Counted from the first letter of the stretch, positions 29,303 to 38,145 are shown. The stretch: DNA of 62,551 nucleotides from an uncultured SAR86 cluster bacterium (GCA_902586925.1 CACIJE010000003.1:1-62551); one strand, 5' to 3'. The notes: generated by a model not told the origin, from the sequence alone. Program-made: numbers and translations.

Positions 29303-29956
29303 ATGAAAAGAATCGTTGTTTTGATTTCAGGAAGTGGTTCTAATTTGGAGGCCATTGTGAATAGTTGTAATTCTAACAATATTAATGGCGAAGTTATAAA
29401 AGTGATATCGAACAATCCTTCTGCATATGGACTTAAAAGAGCAAGTGCTCTTGGAATATCATCAGAAATAATAGATCATAAAAAATATAATAATCGAGAT
29501 GATTTTGAAAATTCGTTAGAAAAATACCTCGATCAATTAAATCCAGACTTGATAGTTCTTGCAGGATTTATGAGAATACTAGGCTCGAAAATTACTAATA
29601 AATATCAAAAAAAAATGATTAATCTTCATCCTTCATTACTGCCAAAATATCCTGGATTAAACACTCATGAGAAAGCATTATCAAATAATGATAAATTTCA
29701 TGGAGTTTCTATTCATTTTGTATCATCTGAATTAGATGCTGGACCACTAATCGCTCAAGGCATCATTGATATGAAAAGAAATGATAAATTAGATGAGGTT
29801 ATAAATCGTATCCATAAAATTGAGCATCAGCTTTTACCTAAAATTATCAGTGAAATTTGTAAAGGAAATATATATTTAGATCAATCAAATAAGATTAATT
29901 ATTTAAATATTAATTTAAAAAATCAAAAAATTTTAAAAATAAAATATGAACATTAA
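29303..29956 (+). CDS. purN: Phosphoribosylglycinamide formyltransferase
   Basis: 217 aa. The N-terminal loop GSGSNLEAIV binds phosphoribose. LAGFMRILG and INLHPSLLPKYPGLNTHEKAL contain the catalytic Asn-His and the folate loop, and the catalytic Asp lies in the SELDAGPLIAQG segment. It transfers the formyl group of 10-formyl-THF (product of FolD) to GAR. It lies 8 bases after purM and its end overlaps the DUF3108 gene by 11 bases. Confidence 0.96.
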   Translation: MKRIVVLISGSGSNLEAIVNSCNSNNINGEVIKVISNNPSAYGLKRASALGISSEIIDHKKYNNRDDFENSLEKYLDQLNPDLIVLAGFMRILGSKITNKYQKKMINLHPSLLPKYPGLNTHEKALSNNDKFHGVSIHFVSSELDAGPLIAQGIIDMKRNDKLDEVINRIHKIEHQLLPKIISEICKGNIYLDQSNKINYLNINLKNQKILKIKYEH

Positions 29957-30629
29957 AAAATTAAATCTAATGATTATTGCAGTCTTTTCATATTCAGTGT
30001 TTTCAGATCTACCTCTTTACTCTGCAAAATATAACTTTGAATCAGATGAAATCTCCATTACTGGCATAAGAGAGCTAGTCAAAGAAGGAGAAATTTACGA
30101 ACTAAAATTTAGTGCATCAAATTTAATTGCTAGTTTATATTTTTCCTCTAAGTTTAAAATATCTAAAGATAAGGTGATTCCAGAAAGTTATGACATAAAA
30201 ATAAGACCAAAATTTCTTGATAGAGACCAATCATTAAAATTTAATTACTTGACTAAAGAAATAACTTCAATTGGTTCGAATGAGTGGGTATCTCCAATAG
30301 GTGAAAAGTTAATGCTTGATCCCCTTAATGTGCAAATTAAGATAAGAAAGCAAATTAAAAGTGGTATGCAAAAATTTGATCTAAAAATTGTTGATATGGA
30401 AAATGGTGGGTCGCGATCTTACAACTATAATGTAGTTAGTACCAGTGAGTGTGTTTTAAATTTGGAAACATATAATTGTATAATTCTTGAAAGGACACAA
30501 GATGACAACCTTAGAAAAGTGACCTACTATCTAGCAAAAGAATTAGATTTTATGTTTATTAAGATTATCGATGTTAATCAGGATAAAACTAATAAGCTAG
30601 AGATTGGTGAGTTATTAAGTTTTGGGTAA
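29946..30629 (+). CDS. DUF3108 family exported protein
   Basis: 227 aa with a signal peptide ending near SVFSDLP. The mature part is beta-rich. The segments [15 protein letters not shown] and a late [21 protein letters not shown] fit DUF3108, which typically follows purMN in Gammaproteobacteria. No catalytic residues are recognised. It overlaps purN by 11 bases and converges with dcd, overlapping by 15 bases. Confidence 0.75.
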   Translation: MNIKKLNLMIIAVFSYSVFSDLPLYSAKYNFESDEISITGIRELVKEGEIYELKFSASNLIASLYFSSKFKISKDKVIPESYDIKIRPKFLDRDQSLKFNYLTKEITSIGSNEWVSPIGEKLMLDPLNVQIKIRKQIKSGMQKFDLKIVDMENGGSRSYNYNVVSTSECVLNLETYNCIILERTQDDNLRKVTYYLAKELDFMFIKIIDVNQDKTNKLEIGELLSFG

Positions 30630-31184
30630 TGTAACACCTGTTTGTCCTTGATATTTTCCTTTACGATCTTTATAACTAATTTCACATTCCTCATCAGATT
30701 CAAAGAAAAGCATTTGAGCAACTCCCTCTCCTGCATATATTTTTGCAGGCAAATTTGTTGTATTTGAAAATTCTAGAGTTACATGTCCTTCCCATTCTGG
30801 TTCTAGTGGAGTGACATTAACAATAATTCCACATCTTGCGTATGTAGATTTTCCAAGACATATGGTGAGTATATTTCTAGGAATTTTAAAATACTCGATA
30901 GTTCTAGCAAGCGCAAAAGAATTTGGAGGAATGATACAAACATCTGAATTGATGTCAACAAAGCTTTTATCATCAAATGATTTTGGGTCAACAATTGCAG
31001 AATGAATATTTGTAAATACTTTAAATTCATTTGAACAACGCACGTCGTAACCATAACTTGAAACACCATATGAAATTAATTTATTGCCCTGATCATCAAG
31101 CCTCACCTGATTCTTTGAAAAAGGTTTTATCATATTATGATTCTTTGACATATCTTGAATCCACTTATCTGACTTAATCGACAT
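30615..31184 (-). CDS. dcd: dCTP deaminase
   Basis: 189 aa. The family core is clear: [13 protein letters not shown] near the N-terminus, [12 protein letters not shown], the [10 protein letters not shown] segment with the catalytic Arg/Ser, and [17 protein letters not shown] with the catalytic Glu. It deaminates dCTP to dUTP, feeding dTMP synthesis. There is no sign of the bifunctional DCD-DUT variant beyond the shared fold. The start overlaps the recR stop by 11 bases, so the two are co-translated. Confidence 0.94.
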   Translation of the reverse strand: MSIKSDKWIQDMSKNHNMIKPFSKNQVRLDDQGNKLISYGVSSYGYDVRCSNEFKVFTNIHSAIVDPKSFDDKSFVDINSDVCIIPPNSFALARTIEYFKIPRNILTICLGKSTYARCGIIVNVTPLEPEWEGHVTLEFSNTTNLPAKIYAGEGVAQMLFFESDEECEISYKDRKGKYQGQTGVTLPKT

Positions 31185-31770
31185 TAATTTCTACCCTGCC
31201 CTCTATTGCTCGTGCAATTGTTGTTCCATCAACATACTCTAACTCTCCACCGATAGGAATTCCATATGAAATTCTTGAAACTTTTGCATTTTTAACATGG
31301 TCTTTTATAAAAATTGCTGTTGCATCTCCCTCAACTGTGCTACTTGTTGCAAGGATAACTTCTTTTACATCATTACTTTCGATGTTTTTTATTAAATCAT
31401 CTATTCCAAGATCCTCTGGACCAATTCCATCAATCGGTGAAAGTCTTCCTAATAATACAAAGTAATTACCCCTAAAACCCCCAGTTGATTCAATTGCTAG
31501 TACGTCAGAGGGACTTTCAACAACGCAAATACTACTTTTATCTCTTGATGTATCAGAACAAACTCCACAAATTTCATTTGAAGTAAGCATTCTGCATGAT
31601 GAACATCTTTGAATGTCCTTAACCGCTTGATCAAGAACATTCGCTAATATACTTGCTCCGTCTTTATTTCTATCTAGTAAATATAAAGCCATCCTTTGTG
31701 CAGATTTTTTGCCAACACCTGGAAGAATTGTTAAAGCATTTATTAACTCTGATAGTAAATCTTGATTCAT
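31174..31770 (-). CDS. recR: Recombination mediator RecR
   Basis: 198 aa. An N-terminal helix-hairpin-helix ([20 protein letters not shown]), a C4 zinc finger (CSSC and CGVC) and a Toprim domain ([17 protein letters not shown]) are in the expected order. RecR works with RecF/RecO in loading RecA at gaps. The gene begins 2 bases after the dnaX stop. In most Gammaproteobacteria ybaB lies between dnaX and recR; here it is missing from that position. Confidence 0.96.
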   Translation of the reverse strand: MNQDLLSELINALTILPGVGKKSAQRMALYLLDRNKDGASILANVLDQAVKDIQRCSSCRMLTSNEICGVCSDTSRDKSSICVVESPSDVLAIESTGGFRGNYFVLLGRLSPIDGIGPEDLGIDDLIKNIESNDVKEVILATSSTVEGDATAIFIKDHVKNAKVSRISYGIPIGGELEYVDGTTIARAIEGRVEINVD

Positions 31771-31772
31771 TT

Positions 31773-33341
31773 TTATTTTATTGGTTTTACACTATCTTCT
31801 TTAATTTTACCTTTAAACTTTTTTAAAAAGCTTTGAATATCTTTATTATTATTAATGTCTGCAGTTGCACTATCCTGATCAAGCTTTTTCTTTTTTTCTT
31901 CAAAATCAATTGGACAATTCATGACTTTGCCTATTCTAATTTCTATATCAATAGCTTTTGAAAATTTACTTTCAAGTACGCTCTTGAATTCAGTAGAAAT
32001 ATTTTCTGGGATTTGCCCTATATTTTCATTAGCAATAAAAACTAAGGTTGAATTAACTTGCGAATCAAAAGACATGCTTCCAAAATAGCTCCTAGCGAAA
32101 GGACTTAGATCTAGAGAATTAAATAACTTTATCCAATCATTATTTTCATTGATCAAAAAATTTTTTTTTGGGATATCTTTACTTTGATTTGAATTTATTT
32201 CTTTTTTAGGAGTTTTTTTTTCAACAATATTTTTTTCATTGATAGAGTTATTAGAGTCTGAAAGTTTTTGAAGTGGATTAAATGCCAACATTCTCAAAAG
32301 ACATATTTCTAATGATTCTTTTGGATTTGGGTGCACAGAAAATTTACTATAGGCATTCATTGAGATTTCATAAAGTAATTGACAAAATTCTTTATCAATC
32401 TTGTTTGCTAATGACTTAATATTTTTGTTCTCTGAATTTGAAAGTACCTGTTCAAGTGATATTTTGTGAAGAATAGAGATTAAATCTTTTAAAATTACAT
32501 CGTATTCTGGAGTCAGTTCCTCAATTTTTGACAACAAATCAAAAACCTTCTTTCCATCTCCAATAATTATATGCTCAATTAATTCTATTAATAAAGTGTC
32601 GTCGATTGTTCCAAGAAGTGACTTAATCTCATTTTCAAGAAGTTCGCCATTTCCATATGCAATTGCTTGATCCAATAGAGTAAGTCCATCTCTTACAGAA
32701 CCATTTGAAAAATTAACAATTAATCTCACGCTTTCATCGTCAAATTTAATTTTTTCTTTTTTTAAAATTTTTTTAAAATGATCAAAAAGTACATCATCGC
32801 TTACAGTTTTAAGATTTAGCTGTAAGCATCTTGATTGCACGGTTTTTGGAATTTTTTCGGGATTGGTAGTGGCAAAAATAAATATTACGTGAGCTGGAGG
32901 TTCCTCAAGTGTCTTTAGAAGTGCATTAAAACTGGCAGTAGATAGCATGTGGACTTCATCAATTAGGTATATCTTAAATCTCCCTTTTGCAGGCTTATAT
33001 TCTACTGTTTCAATTAGATCTCGAATTTTATCAACTTGTGTATTGGAGGCTGCGTCAATTTCAAGAAAATCAACGCTTCTTCCAGAACTAATCTCAATTG
33101 TATTTGAGCATTTGTTACATGGTCTTGACGTTGGCTTTGTATCACTCTCACAATTCATACATTTTGCTAAGATCCTAGCTAATGTTGTTTTACCAATACC
33201 CCTTGTGCCCGCAAATATATATGCCTGATGCATTTTTTCGGCATTAATTCCATTCACTAATGCTTTTACAATATGATCTTGACCAATCACTTCTGCAAAG
33301 TTTGTTGGTCTATATTTTCTTGCTAAAACCTCATACGACAT
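31773..33341 (-). CDS. dnaX: DNA polymerase III tau/gamma subunit (clamp loader)
   Basis: 522 aa from the ATG at 33341 (MSYEVLARKYRP); the longer in-frame start would add a 14-residue non-family extension. The AAA+ module has Walker A GTRGIGKTT, a C4 zinc module (C61, C64, C75, C78), Walker B LIDEVHML and the SRC sensor. Domain III ends near residue 355. A lysine/serine/asparagine-rich linker and a shorter domain V follow. Two runs of nine A in the linker could produce a truncated gamma form by -1 slippage (see separate entry). It loads the beta clamp and couples polymerase and helicase. Confidence 0.95.
   Translation of the reverse strand: MSYEVLARKYRPTNFAEVIGQDHIVKALVNGINAEKMHQAYIFAGTRGIGKTTLARILAKCMNCESDTKPTSRPCNKCSNTIEISSGRSVDFLEIDAASNTQVDKIRDLIETVEYKPAKGRFKIYLIDEVHMLSTASFNALLKTLEEPPAHVIFIFATTNPEKIPKTVQSRCLQLNLKTVSDDVLFDHFKKILKKEKIKFDDESVRLIVNFSNGSVRDGLTLLDQAIAYGNGELLENEIKSLLGTIDDTLLIELIEHIIIGDGKKVFDLLSKIEELTPEYDVILKDLISILHKISLEQVLSNSENKNIKSLANKIDKEFCQLLYEISMNAYSKFSVHPNPKESLEICLLRMLAFNPLQKLSDSNNSINEKNIVEKKTPKKEINSNQSKDIPKKNFLINENNDWIKLFNSLDLSPFARSYFGSMSFDSQVNSTLVFIANENIGQIPENISTEFKSVLESKFSKAIDIEIRIGKVMNCPIDFEEKKKKLDQDSATADINNNKDIQSFLKKFKGKIKEDSVKPIK
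32161..32221 (-). other. Candidate programmed slippage sites for tau/gamma in dnaX
   Basis: On the coding strand two runs of nine A occur in the linker after domain III: codons E374-K375-K376 (complement of 32213-32221) and P391-K392-K393 (complement of 32161-32169). A -1 shift at the first gives Asn-Ser-stop, so a 378-residue product. At the second it gives Lys-Phe-Phe-Asp-Gln-stop, so 398 residues. Both products would keep domains I-III and lose the polymerase-binding domain V, like the gamma subunit of E. coli or Thermus. Confidence 0.5.
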
Positions 33342-33351
33342 ACTTTTTGAA

Positions 33352-33804
33352 TCATAACATGTCCTCATTAAAAACTGATTCAATTTCTTTAAATCTGAAT
33401 CCTCTATTTTGCAAAAAGCTTTTTTGTTTTAACTGATCTTTAGTTTCACTACAAATTCCGTCTTTGTATTTTTTAGCAAAAGTAGATTTTGCAACCTGCT
33501 CCCAATCATCGCTCTCAGCAATTATTGCCTCCGATATTGACTCCTTAACACCTTTTGAAAGAAGTTCATAAATAATTTTTTTTGGTCCAAAGCCTCGTTT
33601 TTTTCTGAATGAAACATAGCTTTCTGTAAAGCGTGAATCGTTGACTAAGTTGTTTTCCAAAAGTTTAACAAGAACTGAGTCTATTAATTCTTTATTTTCA
33701 AATCGAAGATTGAGTTTTTCTTTAATCTCTTTTTTTGAATGTTCTCTTCTTGATAGAAGATCTAAAGATTTGTTATAAATCGAATTAAATAAATCATCTG
33801 ACAT
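33352..33804 (-). CDS. recX: RecX family regulatory protein
   Basis: 150 aa, all-helical. The conserved N-terminal LLSRREHSKKEIKEKL and the VNDSRFTESYVSFRKKRGFGPKKI segment are RecX signatures. RecX caps RecA filaments and limits recombination. Unusually, it is not next to recA but lies 10 bases upstream of dnaX, in a run with dnaX and recR. One base of overlap joins it to the preceding lipoprotein gene. Confidence 0.87.
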   Translation of the reverse strand: MSDDLFNSIYNKSLDLLSRREHSKKEIKEKLNLRFENKELIDSVLVKLLENNLVNDSRFTESYVSFRKKRGFGPKKIIYELLSKGVKESISEAIIAESDDWEQVAKSTFAKKYKDGICSETKDQLKQKSFLQNRGFRFKEIESVFNEDML

Positions 33805-34265
33805 TATTCAAATGGTATTACCCTAGATTTACCATTTCTCTTAATAATTCTAACTTTCTGTCCAATGTTATAAGAAAAATCACTTACTTCTTGGATAATA
33901 GATAAATAGTTGTTTGAATCAGTTTTTATTAGTAGCTCAATGCCTTCTTTCTTGGTTATAGATGATCCAATTTCAGATCCAACTGCTGAGCCAATTAATC
34001 CGCCAACAACTGTAGCTATGTCTGATTCAAGATCAGAATCGGTTGAATTTTTTCCAATAGCACCACCAATAGCAGCCCCAGTAGCAGCACCAATCTCTCT
34101 GTCACCTTCAATAGTAACTTTTGTAACATCACTAATGACACCAAAAACAACATATTGTTGCTTTTGAGCATCAGATCTAGAGACAACATCAGGTTGTAAA
34201 GATGTATTTACGCATGCTGATGCAAATATAATACTAGTAATAATAATTAAAAAAATTTTATGCAT
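33804..34265 (-). CDS. SlyB-like glycine-zipper outer-membrane lipoprotein
   Basis: 153 aa from the ATG at 34265; upstream starts add residues before a clear signal peptide. The lipobox is FASAC. The mature region begins with a Gln/Asp-rich stretch, then VVFGVISDVTKV, and a glycine-zipper 2TM segment (GAATGAAIGGAIG and GGLIGSAVGSEIG) separated by an acidic loop. A C-terminal beta part resembles SlyB/PcpY. Such proteins stabilise the outer membrane. It overlaps the 135-aa protein upstream by 8 bases. Confidence 0.8.
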   Translation of the reverse strand: MHKIFLIIITSIIFASACVNTSLQPDVVSRSDAQKQQYVVFGVISDVTKVTIEGDREIGAATGAAIGGAIGKNSTDSDLESDIATVVGGLIGSAVGSEIGSSITKKEGIELLIKTDSNNYLSIIQEVSDFSYNIGQKVRIIKRNGKSRVIPFE

Positions 34266-34665
34266 TATCTTTCTCCATAAGCTTGAAGTCATTTATAAGA
34301 TCTTTTTTAATTACAAAGAAATTTCTATTTTTTTCAAACCCATCTAAAAGCTCAACTTCATATATTTTTTCAAGATGTTTTGACTTAATAACCTTTATTC
34401 TATCTCCTTTGTTAAGTCTGACTAAATTTCTTGAATCTATAATTGAGAAAGTATCCCAATCTGAAAACTTTCTTGCACGATATGTATTATATGCGTCAAC
34501 TGAAAAGAAATATAAAACCTTACTGTTTGAAAGTGAGCTTTTATTGCTCCTTGCGTCAAGATACCAAGTTTGGCCAGGCTCTACAATCGACATATTTTCA
34601 TCTCCATAAAAAAATGGAGTAATAAAAAATACTAAGAAATATATTGCTAGTTTTCTAATAATCAT
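34258..34665 (-). CDS. Exported protein of unknown function
   Basis: 135 aa. A signal peptide (about 20 residues, ending FFYGDE) precedes a mature region rich in aromatic and charged residues. A stretch such as LNKGDRIKVIKSKHLEKIYEV looks like a small beta barrel of SH3 type, but I do not recognise the family. It is the first gene of the run leading through the SlyB-like lipoprotein and recX to dnaX, and overlaps the lipoprotein gene by 8 bases, which suggests a shared envelope role. Confidence 0.7.
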   Translation of the reverse strand: MIIRKLAIYFLVFFITPFFYGDENMSIVEPGQTWYLDARSNKSSLSNSKVLYFFSVDAYNTYRARKFSDWDTFSIIDSRNLVRLNKGDRIKVIKSKHLEKIYEVELLDGFEKNRNFFVIKKDLINDFKLMEKDNA

Positions 34666-34735
34666 TATATTTTAGACAAATAAAGAAACAGTAAGTTCTA
34701 TTACAAGCATATTTTAAATTTGATAAAAAATAAAG

Positions 34736-34762
34736 CTTGAAAATAACAAAAAAGCACCTAAA
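34736..34762 (+). promoter_or_regulatory. Sigma32-like heat-shock promoter of the Hsp20 gene
   Basis: A perfect CTTGAAA -35 element (34736-34742) is followed after 12 bases by CACCTAAA (34755-34762), close to the sigma32 -10 consensus CCCCATNT. Transcription would start near 34769, giving a 5' UTR of about 90 bases. Confidence 0.7.
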
Positions 34763-34773
34763 TATAAGTAGAT

Positions 34774-34858
34774 GAAGATGTCATAACGAATCTTCGCATT
34801 AATATGTGTAGTCTAGTTTAGATACACACAACATAAGTCGCTTTTAAGGAGGACTATT
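34774..34858 (+). promoter_or_regulatory. ROSE-like RNA thermometer in the Hsp20 5' UTR
   Basis: The leader folds into three successive hairpins. Hairpin 1: GAAGAT (34774-34779) with ATCTTC (34790-34795). Hairpin 2: TGTGTA and TCTA (34805-34815, one bulged G) with TAGATACACA (34819-34828). Hairpin 3: TCGCT (34838-34842) pairs with AGGA (34847-34850) inside the SD AAGGAGG. The U(U/C)GCU-to-AGGA pairing with a bulged G is the ROSE hallmark. An alternative register pairs AGTC (34836-34839) with GACT (34852-34855). Melting on heating would free the SD. Confidence 0.65.
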
Positions 34859-35311
34859 ATGATACTTAATTTTACAGACCCATTTTTCACAACACGTGTA
34901 TTAGGGTTCGAACCATTGTTTGATAGATTGCAAAGACTTTCTGAGTCTAATGATCGATCATCAAGCTATCCACCATACAACATAAGTAAAGATGGTAATT
35001 TATTTGCCATCGAAATTGCTGTTGCTGGTTTATCTAAAGATGATATTCAAATTGAACTTGCAGAAGGCGTTCTTTCTGTTAGTTATGACGGACCAAAAAC
35101 AGAAGTTGTGAATGGTGATAATCAAGTTGTTTATCAGGGTATAGCTCAGCGAGCATTCAAACAACAATTTACCCTTTCAGAAGATGTTGTTGTTCAAGGT
35201 GCTGAGCTGGTAAATGGTTTATTAACCATAAGCCTTGAGAAAATCATTCCTGATGAAAAGAAACCTAGAATGATTGAGATTAAATCACCGAAAAGAATCT
35301 CAAGCAAATAA
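34859..35311 (+). CDS. ibpA: Small heat shock protein, Hsp20/IbpA family
   Basis: 150 aa. An N-terminal arm (PLFDRLQRLSES) resembles IbpA. The alpha-crystallin domain runs about residues 38-130, with YPPYNISKDG, the AVAGLSKDDIQIEL strand pair and NGLLTISLEK. The C-terminal IxI-type motif is in PRMIEIK. It holds unfolded proteins for refolding by DnaK/ClpB. The SD AAGGAGG is strong but predicted to be masked (ROSE-like leader), and a sigma32-like promoter lies upstream. A hairpin follows at 35332. It is monocistronic. Confidence 0.94.
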   Translation: MILNFTDPFFTTRVLGFEPLFDRLQRLSESNDRSSSYPPYNISKDGNLFAIEIAVAGLSKDDIQIELAEGVLSVSYDGPKTEVVNGDNQVVYQGIAQRAFKQQFTLSEDVVVQGAELVNGLLTISLEKIIPDEKKPRMIEIKSPKRISSK

Positions 35312-35331
35312 TACTCCACAAAGAGTAAATG

Positions 35332-35350
35332 GGGGTGCATAATGCACCCC
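35332..35350 (+). terminator. Hairpin terminator after the Hsp20 gene
   Basis: An 8-bp GC-rich stem (35332-35339 with 35343-35350) and a TAA loop. No clean T run follows, so termination may be partial. The stem core is almost the same as that of the hupB terminator. Confidence 0.6.
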
Positions 35351-35371
35351 TAAGTATATTGATTTTAACAA

Positions 35372-37336
35372 ATGAAGTTTTTTAAGTTATTTTTCTTACT
35401 GACGCTTTTTATCCATCTAGAGTCAGAGACTATAAATACTGGTCATGCTAATGTTTCTTTAGTTAAAATTAACGATGAATCAATTTCTCAAAATAATCTT
35501 ATCGGCATCAAGATGGATATGCAGAAAAATTGGCATACCTATTGGAAAAATCCTGGAGATTCTGGTGGACCAATTAAAGTTCAATGGAAAACCTCAAATA
35601 ACATTGAAATTGGCAATATTAAATGGCCTTCACCTGAGCTAATTCCATATGAGCCACTGATGACTTATGGTTATACAGATTTTGTAATTTTTCCATTTGA
35701 TTACAAAAAAATTGATGAAAATGACTCATCGATCGAAGTAAATGTTGATTTTTTAATTTGTGATGACATATGTGTTCCAGAAAAGGCATATATAAAAACA
35801 ACTCTTGAACAAATTAAAGAAGATTCATTATTAATTGAATGGGATAAGTATGTTCCAAATGTTGTATTACCTGTTTTAGTAAAATTAAATAATGAATTTA
35901 TTGAAATCAGATTTTCAAATAATAACGTCATAAATGATATAAATTTTTTTATAGAAAATACAAATACTGTTAATCATTCTCAAGAACAAATTTTAATTAA
36001 AGAAGAAAATAATTGGCTTTTAAAAGTTCCTTTAAATGATAGTTATGCAGAAATTAAAAAAATAAAAGGAGTTTTATCTGTAAATAATTCTGATTTCTAT
36101 CTTGTTGATGCTGAAATAGAAAAGTCTACAAGTAATTCGATTTCACTTATTCAAGCTATTCTATTTGCTTTTATTGGAGGCCTTATTCTTAATTTAATGC
36201 CTTGTGTATTTCCTATTATTTCTTTGAAAATTTTAAGTTTTGTTTCACTAGGAAATGAGTCCACACAAAAAATTAGAATGCATGCACTTACGTTTTGTTT
36301 GGGAGTTCTATTATCTTTTATTTTGATAGGTTTTCTATTGATAGCCTTAAAGCAGACAGGAAACTATTTAGGATGGGGCTTTCAGCTTCAGTCTCCAGTT
36401 ATTGTTGGATTTTTATGTATTCTGATGTTTATCATTGGAGTTATTTTGCTAACAGATACCGATATTGGAAGTTCTTTTTCAAGGCTAGGACAATATGGAT
36501 CTAACAGTATGTCAGGTTCATTTTTAACAGGAGTTCTTGCTGTTGTTGTTGCATCACCTTGCACAGCCCCTTTCATGGGCGCTGCACTCGGATATGCACT
36601 AATACAGCCATCAAGCGTAACATTGCCTATTTTTATATCGCTTGGAATGGGCTTTGCCGCTCCTTACTTTGCATTGTCGTTGTCACCAGGTTTAGTAAAT
36701 AAATTACCAAAACCTGGACAGTGGATGGTTACATTAAAAGAATTTTTTGCTTTCCCGATGTTTGCAACTGCATTATGGCTGCTTTGGGTATTCAGCTTAC
36801 AAACAAATATTGATCTACTTATAGGTCTATTGATATCAATTTTATTTATTTCAATGCTTTTTTGGATACTAAATAGAGTTAATAAAAGAATTTATAAAAC
36901 AATAATATTATTTACGCTGATATGCGTAATTGTTTTTGTAATGCAAAAAATATTATCTTTTGAAAATGACTTATCAGAAGAAGGTAATGTTTCAAATTTA
37001 TACTCAGATAGTGTCAAATGGGATAATGAAATTGAAAGGAATTATAGGGAAAAAGGTCAACCATATCTTATTAACTTTACTGCAGCATGGTGTATTACCT
37101 GTCAAGCTAATGACAAAATTGCCCTCTCAAGACCAAAGGTAAAAGAATATTTTAATAAAAATAACGTGGAGTATATTGTTGCTGACTGGACGAACAAAGA
37201 TGATGAAATTCTTCAAACACTTGAATCATATAATAGGAGTGGAGTGCCTCTGTACATATATTGGAAGCCAGGAATGAAAGAGCCAGCCATTTTGCCTTCG
37301 ATATTAACCGAACAAATTTTGCTAGATAGTTTCTAA
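35372..37336 (+). CDS. DsbD-family thiol:disulfide interchange protein
   Basis: 654 aa. A signal peptide precedes an N-terminal periplasmic domain of the DsbD_N/ScsB type, with GIKMDMQKNWHTYWKNPGDSGGP and the Cys pair CDDIC (about residues 127-131). A membrane core of about eight helices follows, with Cys in LMPCVFPII and in ASPCTAPFM. A C-terminal thioredoxin domain has AWCITCQANDK. Electrons pass from cytoplasmic thioredoxin through the three Cys pairs to periplasmic partners. The N-terminal domain favours the ScsB/DipZ-like branch over classic DsbD. The TlpA-like and thioredoxin-like proteins in the window are possible clients. Confidence 0.87.
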   Translation: MKFFKLFFLLTLFIHLESETINTGHANVSLVKINDESISQNNLIGIKMDMQKNWHTYWKNPGDSGGPIKVQWKTSNNIEIGNIKWPSPELIPYEPLMTYGYTDFVIFPFDYKKIDENDSSIEVNVDFLICDDICVPEKAYIKTTLEQIKEDSLLIEWDKYVPNVVLPVLVKLNNEFIEIRFSNNNVINDINFFIENTNTVNHSQEQILIKEENNWLLKVPLNDSYAEIKKIKGVLSVNNSDFYLVDAEIEKSTSNSISLIQAILFAFIGGLILNLMPCVFPIISLKILSFVSLGNESTQKIRMHALTFCLGVLLSFILIGFLLIALKQTGNYLGWGFQLQSPVIVGFLCILMFIIGVILLTDTDIGSSFSRLGQYGSNSMSGSFLTGVLAVVVASPCTAPFMGAALGYALIQPSSVTLPIFISLGMGFAAPYFALSLSPGLVNKLPKPGQWMVTLKEFFAFPMFATALWLLWVFSLQTNIDLLIGLLISILFISMLFWILNRVNKRIYKTIILFTLICVIVFVMQKILSFENDLSEEGNVSNLYSDSVKWDNEIERNYREKGQPYLINFTAAWCITCQANDKIALSRPKVKEYFNKNNVEYIVADWTNKDDEILQTLESYNRSGVPLYIYWKPGMKEPAILPSILTEQILLDSF

Positions 37337-37393
37337 ACTGCCATACTTAGGTAATATAATTATTCATAATAAAATTGAATAGGAAAATATATT

Positions 37394-38095
37394 ATGTTTG
37401 GAACTCAGTTTGAAATATTTGGTGTCATTCATCTGATAACAATGTTCGTAATAATTATTGTTTCAGTTTTTCTACCAAAGTTTTATAAAGATAAGACTGA
37501 AAGTCAAAAGTCAATAATGAGTAAAATTATTGCAGGTATAATAGCTGCTCATGTAATCATATCTCCATATAAAGATCTATATTTGCTAGCTAATCCATAT
37601 GATTGGCGAGAAACAATACCTTTGCATATGTGTGATCTTTCAGAAATCTTTTTAATATGGTTTTTACTAGGCGGACCAAAAATTCTCTATCTATGTGCTT
37701 TTTTCTGGGGACTAGGTGGTGCAACAATGGCGATTTTAACTCCAGATATTAGTCATCATGATCTTGATTACATATTTTTCATGATTGGCCACGGAATGAT
37801 AATTGTTGGAATAATGTATGCAACAGTCAGTCTAGGTAATCGTCCTTATGCAAAAGATATAATCAAAGTTTCCTTAATAACAGCATTTATTTTATTACCT
37901 ATTGTATATGTAATTAATATGCTTCTTGGAGAACCAGCTAACTTTTGGTATTTAATGGCAAAACCTGATGGTGCTTCTTTGATGGACGTTTTCCCCGAAC
38001 CACCTATGCACTTACTAGTAACAACTCCAATTGCAATTGCTGTTTTTTACCTAATATATATACCTTATTTTATTAAAGATAGAGCAATAAGATAG
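37394..38095 (+). CDS. YwaF/TIGR02206-like integral membrane protein
   Basis: 233 aa, seven predicted membrane helices. The TIPLHMCDLSEIFL motif in helix three and the HDLDYIFFMIGHGMIIVG segment with conserved His fit the YwaF (TMEM164-like) family. Function unknown; eukaryotic TMEM164 relatives are acyltransferases, but that cannot be carried over here. It stands alone between dsbD-like and mscS genes, all on the plus strand. Confidence 0.72.
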   Translation: MFGTQFEIFGVIHLITMFVIIIVSVFLPKFYKDKTESQKSIMSKIIAGIIAAHVIISPYKDLYLLANPYDWRETIPLHMCDLSEIFLIWFLLGGPKILYLCAFFWGLGGATMAILTPDISHHDLDYIFFMIGHGMIIVGIMYATVSLGNRPYAKDIIKVSLITAFILLPIVYVINMLLGEPANFWYLMAKPDGASLMDVFPEPPMHLLVTTPIAIAVFYLIYIPYFIKDRAIR

Positions 38096-38145
38096 TCAAA
38101 TATTTACAATAATAATTAAAATAGACATAAAATAAGATAAGAATT

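Noticed and set aside
32195-32210. E. coli-type A-AAA-AAG slippery heptamer in dnaX
   Set aside because: TAAAAAAG occurs at codons 379-381 but not in the reading phase needed for tandem -1 slippage; the A9 runs are better candidates.
35332-35350. Repeat family suggested by the near-identical stems after hupB and the Hsp20 gene
   Set aside because: Both have the GGGTGCATAA core, but each sits exactly where a terminator is expected, and two copies are too few to claim a dispersed repeat.
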